Source: Liopterus haemorrhoidalis (taxonomy: Eukaryota; Arthropoda; Insecta; Coleoptera; Dytiscidae). From it: 64,000 nt of DNA. Shown here in pieces: positions 58,426 to 64,000 of the stretch. How positions within the stretch are numbered: the stretch's first letter is position 1; every line of letters starts with the position of its first letter. The stretch covers positions 41,206,924-41,270,923 of the forward strand of contig OZ020620.1 of assembly GCA_963971575.1 (NCBI GenBank), written 5' to 3'. The notes beneath the pieces are model-generated. The model was not told the origin of the DNA, ran no database searches, and saw only the letters and a list, made by a program, of their open reading frames with translations. The translations under genes and the position numbers were made by a program.

Positions 58426-59118
58426 AAGCTTATACATATAATATATATAATCAAATTATGTAGATTTCTGATATTTTTTTTCTTTATATTTAGTTAAAAA
58501 ATAAAATTAAAATAATCTCCAATCCTTTACAACTGTTGGACGCGATATCCATAGAATCTTCTTCTTCTTTGGGCACTATCAGTCTTGACTTTTGGCCTCC
58601 TCACATAAGTCCTCCATCTTGATCTGTTCATTGTCACGCATCTTACTTGAAGGATTAACAGAAACAAGTATACTTATTTATAGTTGGTACTTAAACGTAT
58701 GTATGCGCCACTGACCGTTGACTGTTTACAACGTTGTTGTAAACATGAACCCTAGTTCTTTTGTAGTTTAACAATGTGATTATAGTTATACGGGATAATT
58801 GTTTTATGCTGATCTTCAAAACTAATATGGTATGTTCTATAACTATTAATTAATCGAAACCAAAAATATCATATGGTTAATCTATTAACTGAAACAAATT
58901 AATCGATTATTTCAATCATTCGATTAATCGTTGCCACCTCCAGTATATTCCAACATTTTTCAAGAATTTGTCTTAATGAGAAATTTTGATCTGTTGTCGA
59001 TCTGCAAGATATTTATAGAATGTGGGTTCTATTCTCAATGAAAGCTTAAATTTTTTATATTTCTTGCTTTTTCTTTAAGTTTTATTCTGATTATTGTATT
59101 ATTCTTTTTAGTGTTACA
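58426..59118. other. spacer, no gene seen
   Basis: Contains the reverse complement (58537-58560) of the 57693-57720 sequence, then LINE-like text (GACTTTTGGCCTCCTCACAT). No coding. TATTCTTTTTAG at 59101-59112 could be an acceptor just before the next gene. Confidence 0.5.
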
Positions 59119-59838
59119 ATGAATGATATTAAATGTTTAGAATGTTATAAAATACTTCATCATTCCCCAATAACATACGTTAAACCAGATGTATATCTTT
59201 GTAAAGATTGTTCAGAACGTAAAGAAGTAGTTAAAAAAACAGAAGTACAAAATATGTCATGCGAAAACCAACCTTTAGGTTGTACGTTCAGACATCCCAA
59301 TAAAGTAATAATAAGGAAACATGAATACTGGATTTGTGGTTTTAGAAATTATAGATGTGGATGGTGCGGAGACCAAAATACAAATAATATGAGACTAATA
59401 GATCATTTTGCTATTAAAGATTCGAAACAAGTGAAACCAGAATTCATTGGAAAAGAAGCCTACGTCACTTTTAGAGATATACCATTTGTAGATTCGTGGC
59501 ATTGGTCGAGATATTCTTTTACAGCATTTAAAACTTTATTTTATTTGGATTTAATTGTTAAAGATGATAGTGTAAGAATTTTTATGCTTACTGATAAAGA
59601 ATCTCATGGTGCAGAGACTTTTGAAATAACTTTTAATATTATTTTTATGGAAGTTGAAAAGAATTTATCTTTTAAATTACCAGCTGCTGATCCTGCGGAA
59701 TTGGACATTAATCCTGATGCTCATGATTGGATTTCTATTTTTTATATCAAGGACACACTCCTACGAAACGTTAAATTACCGAATGCAATGAATTGTGAAA
59801 TGCAAATTGTTAAAATATTGACCGAGAATATTGTTTAA
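59119..59838 (+). CDS. SINA-like protein 2
   Basis: A 239-codon single exon: MNDIKCLECYKILHHSPITY with C-x2-C, and C-x2-C at LCKDC (a reduced RING). Then a SIAH-like finger (C-x6-C-x12-H-x4-C at CENQPLGC to WICGF) and a second whose downstream His pair is not clear (CGWCGDQNTNN, DHFAIKD). The remainder corresponds to the substrate-binding domain, ending MQIVKILTENIV. It is a diverged paralog of the gene at 56913 with the same order. A possible 5' UTR intron acceptor ends at 59112. Function is unknown; ligase activity is unlikely without a complete RING. Confidence 0.72.
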   Translation: MNDIKCLECYKILHHSPITYVKPDVYLCKDCSERKEVVKKTEVQNMSCENQPLGCTFRHPNKVIIRKHEYWICGFRNYRCGWCGDQNTNNMRLIDHFAIKDSKQVKPEFIGKEAYVTFRDIPFVDSWHWSRYSFTAFKTLFYLDLIVKDDSVRIFMLTDKESHGAETFEITFNIIFMEVEKNLSFKLPAADPAELDINPDAHDWISIFYIKDTLLRNVKLPNAMNCEMQIVKILTENIV

Positions 59839-59839
59839 T

Positions 59840-61287
59840 AAAATTATGGGAATTGAATGTGTTTTATTTTTATGAAATTAGCACGGCGAAACCAGCGGCG
59901 GCGAAAGGCAGGGGCAGAGCCGCAGTAAGGAAAACTTGCGCTAGGGGCAAAACTGCGTTTTGACGCCCTTGGCAAATAAATGTAAGTGATAAGCAAAAAC
60001 AAGATTCTCACCGCCCAAAATGTAGATGATGAGCAAAAAAAGGTCCTCACCTCCCAAATTCCAAGTAAAGAGCAAAAAAAGGTCCTCGCTTTCGCAATGT
60101 GGCGCCCCTTAGTCAAGCTCATCGGCGCCCTTTTCCTTAGTGCGCTAGGGGCCGTCGCCACCAAATGGGATATCAATTAATCCGTTCCCAGATAAAAAAA
60201 TTAGCTGTGGCCACCACAGGACCGACCGCCATTATAAAATACTTATATTTTCTAACAGATATTATTTATCATGACCATGGAAACGTTACATATAAGTATG
60301 AAAAAATTGAGACTTATTTCGAAAAATTTTAAAAAATTCGAAATTTTTTGTTTTATCAAAAAACGTCTCAAATTAAAGTTATTAGTTATTGCTTTTATAG
60401 AAACTTTGGTTCAATAAATTTTTCGAAATATTTTTCTGTTGTGAAATATTCACAAAAATCTTAAAATCGACACGAGTAAACTCCCATTTTTAGTCAACCG
60501 ATTTTTACCAAAAGTTGATCAACTCGTGCCCTTGATGGTAGAAGCTTAAATATGAAGTTTCATAAAAATCCTTTCAGCCGAATTTGCTCTGCACATGTAC
60601 ACAGACGGACAGACAGACAGACGGACAGACATCATGCTAAAAATAGTCAAAACGTTATGTAGGGACCTCAATTCGTGAAGATTCATCGAAATCTCGAAAT
60701 GTCAAAATTGGTATGACCACAATACCTCCCTTATATATGTTGGCGGTCGGTAAAAATAAATAAATAAAGCAAATCCAAAAAAATTAAAAAAACAATTTTC
60801 AACTAAATCAAGAAAATGCAAAGAAATGGAGGAGCATTTTTTCACAATAAATGTGCATTTTGTATACCATTACATATTAATTTTTATTTATGAAATTTTC
60901 TGTTTTACATGATTAGTCATTTTCTTTTAATTTGTAAAAAATGAACAACTTTCTTGTGTCTGGTTTTGTGGTTCAGGAGTTTTCGATTTGTTACATATAG
61001 TAGTAGCAGCCTGTTGGTAGCCTGTTTCTAGTAATGGGAAAAAAGTTAAAAAAGATTAATGTAAAATAGGCTTTGATTCATTTAAAAAGAAAAACATAAC
61101 GATTCGTATTTAGAGGTCAAAATAGGATATGAAAATAGTTTGTATCACTTTTATTTTTTACCACAATTTTATTTTTAGATATCATAGTTACCTTTCATCA
61201 CTGTCTTTTGTCATAAAACAATTTTGTCAAACATATGTCACTAATTTTGACAAATTGTACATCATTCTCAAAAAAAGGTTAGTTGCA
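59840..61287. other. spacer with repeats, no gene seen
   Basis: Holds the GGTCCTCACCTCCCAAAT repeat (60030-60090), GGACAGACAGACAGACGGAC at about 60605-60630 and the dispersed repeat at 60635-60745 shared with 34990-35140. No coding. Confidence 0.5.
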
Positions 61288-62693
<1,406 letters not shown>

Positions 62694-62799
62694 TTTAGTT
62701 TTATATAACTTTATATAAATAATATAAAATATGTAATAAATAAGTTTTATTAATAATTTGTTTTTGAAATAATTAATTTCACCTTTCGCCTATTTTCAC

Positions 62800-62879
62800 C
62801 TAATTGCGGCTGCGCAGAGAGCATGCTCCTTTGCAGCCTGATTTCGGTAACATAAAATTATTTTAGTTACGTAAACAAG
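62800..62879 (+). promoter_or_regulatory. probable 5' UTR exon of copy 2
   Basis: The donor AAG|GTAAGT at 62880 pairs with TTTTTAG at 63016-63022, which is immediately followed by the copy 2 ATG. A non-coding first exon therefore ends at 62879. Its start is not determined. Confidence 0.5.
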
Positions 62880-63022
62880 GTAAGTCCTTTAAAATTATTT
62901 GATATATACAATTAACAACATTCATATTTATCGTATGAAAAAATTGAAAGTGCATATATGTATATTTCAATTGTTATGTAATTTTTTATGATCCTAACCT
63001 TATTTTTATATGTCATTTTTAG

Positions 63023-63348
63023 ATGTTGAGGACTTCCGCAGTCGCATTGGCTCAAAATTTAAACAATATCTCTAGCAATGCTCTTAAAAAGAATGTCGGA
63101 GTTGTTGCATTAGTTCCTGGAAGATTTTGTTCGCAAGTAGCAACACAACAAAAATCAGCTGTCAATACAGCTAATAGACCGTACTCTCCGTTTCAAAATA
63201 CAAATAACTGGACCGAATATACTCTTGCAAGGTTAGATGATTTGTTGAATTGGGGACGTAAAAGTTCGCTATGGCCAATGACGTTCGGTCTAGCTTGTTG
63301 TGCTGTTGAGATGATGCACATAGCTGCACCACGATATGATATGGATCG
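63023..63348 (+). CDS. ND-20: NDUFS7/ND-20 complex I subunit, copy 2, exon 1
   Basis: ATG directly follows an acceptor. The frame encodes a good mitochondrial presequence ([20 protein letters not shown]), then [40 protein letters not shown] and APRYDMDR, ending after two bases of the Arg codon before GTAAGT. The intron position matches copy 1 exactly. Later exons with the other N2-cluster Cys residues lie beyond the window. This looks like the ancestral gene: it has the more typical presequence and closer match to the family consensus ([11 protein letters not shown]). Confidence 0.9.
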
Positions 63349-63353
63349 GTAAG

Positions 63354-64000
63354 TTTAATTTCATTCTCATGGCTGCTAATATACCTGTAGTAACTTATTT
63401 TTTATGAATATTAAGCAGTTTTTATACACATTGGCATATTTAATTTTGTAAATTTCGTTATGATTTTGTCAGAAAATAATTATAAATATTTTTACATTTT
63501 AAAATTTACATCATCGTGAAGTATCTGTCGCATGTGAATGTTCTGCTTAGAGTGCATGAACGTTCATACATTCATGTTATCTTTTACTAATATTGTCAAA
63601 GTATTTTCTGTCATTCTTAATACAAATTTTCCATTTATTAATTATTTTTGTCATCCAAAATTGTAAAAATATATTATATAGTTTATAATAAATGTCCCTT
63701 GTTTTTCTGTTGACATTTTGAAATTCATGTTTGCTCTATACCATGTCCAAAATGCAGAAATAGTAATAAAATCACGTGAAAGATTGAAGTCGCTACCCTA
63801 TTAGCTGTTGCATTAAGTTAACTACCCAACAGCCAACGAATGACTAGAGATCGACGAAATTATCACGTGAACAGTGCGTGATACTATCTCTTCATTCTGA
63901 ATAAAGTATAACATAAAATGACATAGGCAAATTCGGTTCTCGTCACAAGAAAATTGATCTCTCAAAAGTTTCACTTAAACCAAAAAAGGCTATATAGTAG
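63354..64000. other. start of intron 1 of ND-20 copy 2
   Basis: No further exon recognised before the window ends. 63610-63660 shares a MITE segment (TGTCATTCTTAATACAAAT) with 38600-38650. Confidence 0.5.

Noticed and set aside
61129..61287. Upstream start for ND-20-like copy 1
   Set aside because: The extra 53 residues are aromatic and unlike a mitochondrial presequence; the ATG at 61288 gives a basic targeting-like start.

Overview
The window is AT-rich eukaryotic nuclear DNA. Genes are split by GT-AG introns, and most of the sequence is transposon remains. The gene content (a PDE7-type phosphodiesterase, Aurora A-type kinase, two tandem ND-20/NDUFS7 genes, SINA-like zinc-finger proteins) together with mariner, Tigger/pogo, hAT and non-LTR relics points to an insect. 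A hemipteran is plausible from the SINA-like paralogs and the THAP/SWIM repeat proteins, but the order cannot be fixed from sequence alone.

Layout. 1-10.4 kb: transposon-rich, with a complete hAT element that still has its 8-bp target duplication, two related mariner relics, a 19-bp minisatellite and two fold-back elements. 10.4-30.8 kb: eleven in-frame 3' exons of a PDE7-family gene on the + strand; its 5' exon(s) are not in the window or not recognisable. Its introns hold mariner, LINE, Tigger, hAT and other elements, some nested. 30.8-47.8 kb: gene-poor, with a long-arm fold-back element, two Tigger/pogo-type elements (one a nested stack), a complete hAT deletion derivative, and THAP and SWIM-like pseudogene pieces. 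47.86-49.69 kb: the main exon of an Aurora A-like kinase whose N-terminal extension is 14 copies of a 14-residue repeat. 50.74-56.68 kb: a 48-bp satellite of about 124 units, arranged as two arms of opposite polarity. 56.9-59.8 kb: two single-exon SINA-like genes separated by a reverse-transcriptase relic. 61.1-64 kb: two tandem NDUFS7-like genes, the second cut by the window end.

The true genes are functionally separate: cAMP breakdown (PDE7), mitosis (Aurora), probable protein-protein or ubiquitin-ligase roles (SINA-like), and the N2 iron-sulfur subunit of mitochondrial complex I (ND-20). I see no operon-like or pathway linkage. The most unusual structures are the opposed-polarity 48-bp satellite, the array of R-R-x-S-x-P motifs in the PDE7 tail, the exact 14x14 repeat in Aurora, and a multicopy repeat family carrying a divergent tRNA-like block.
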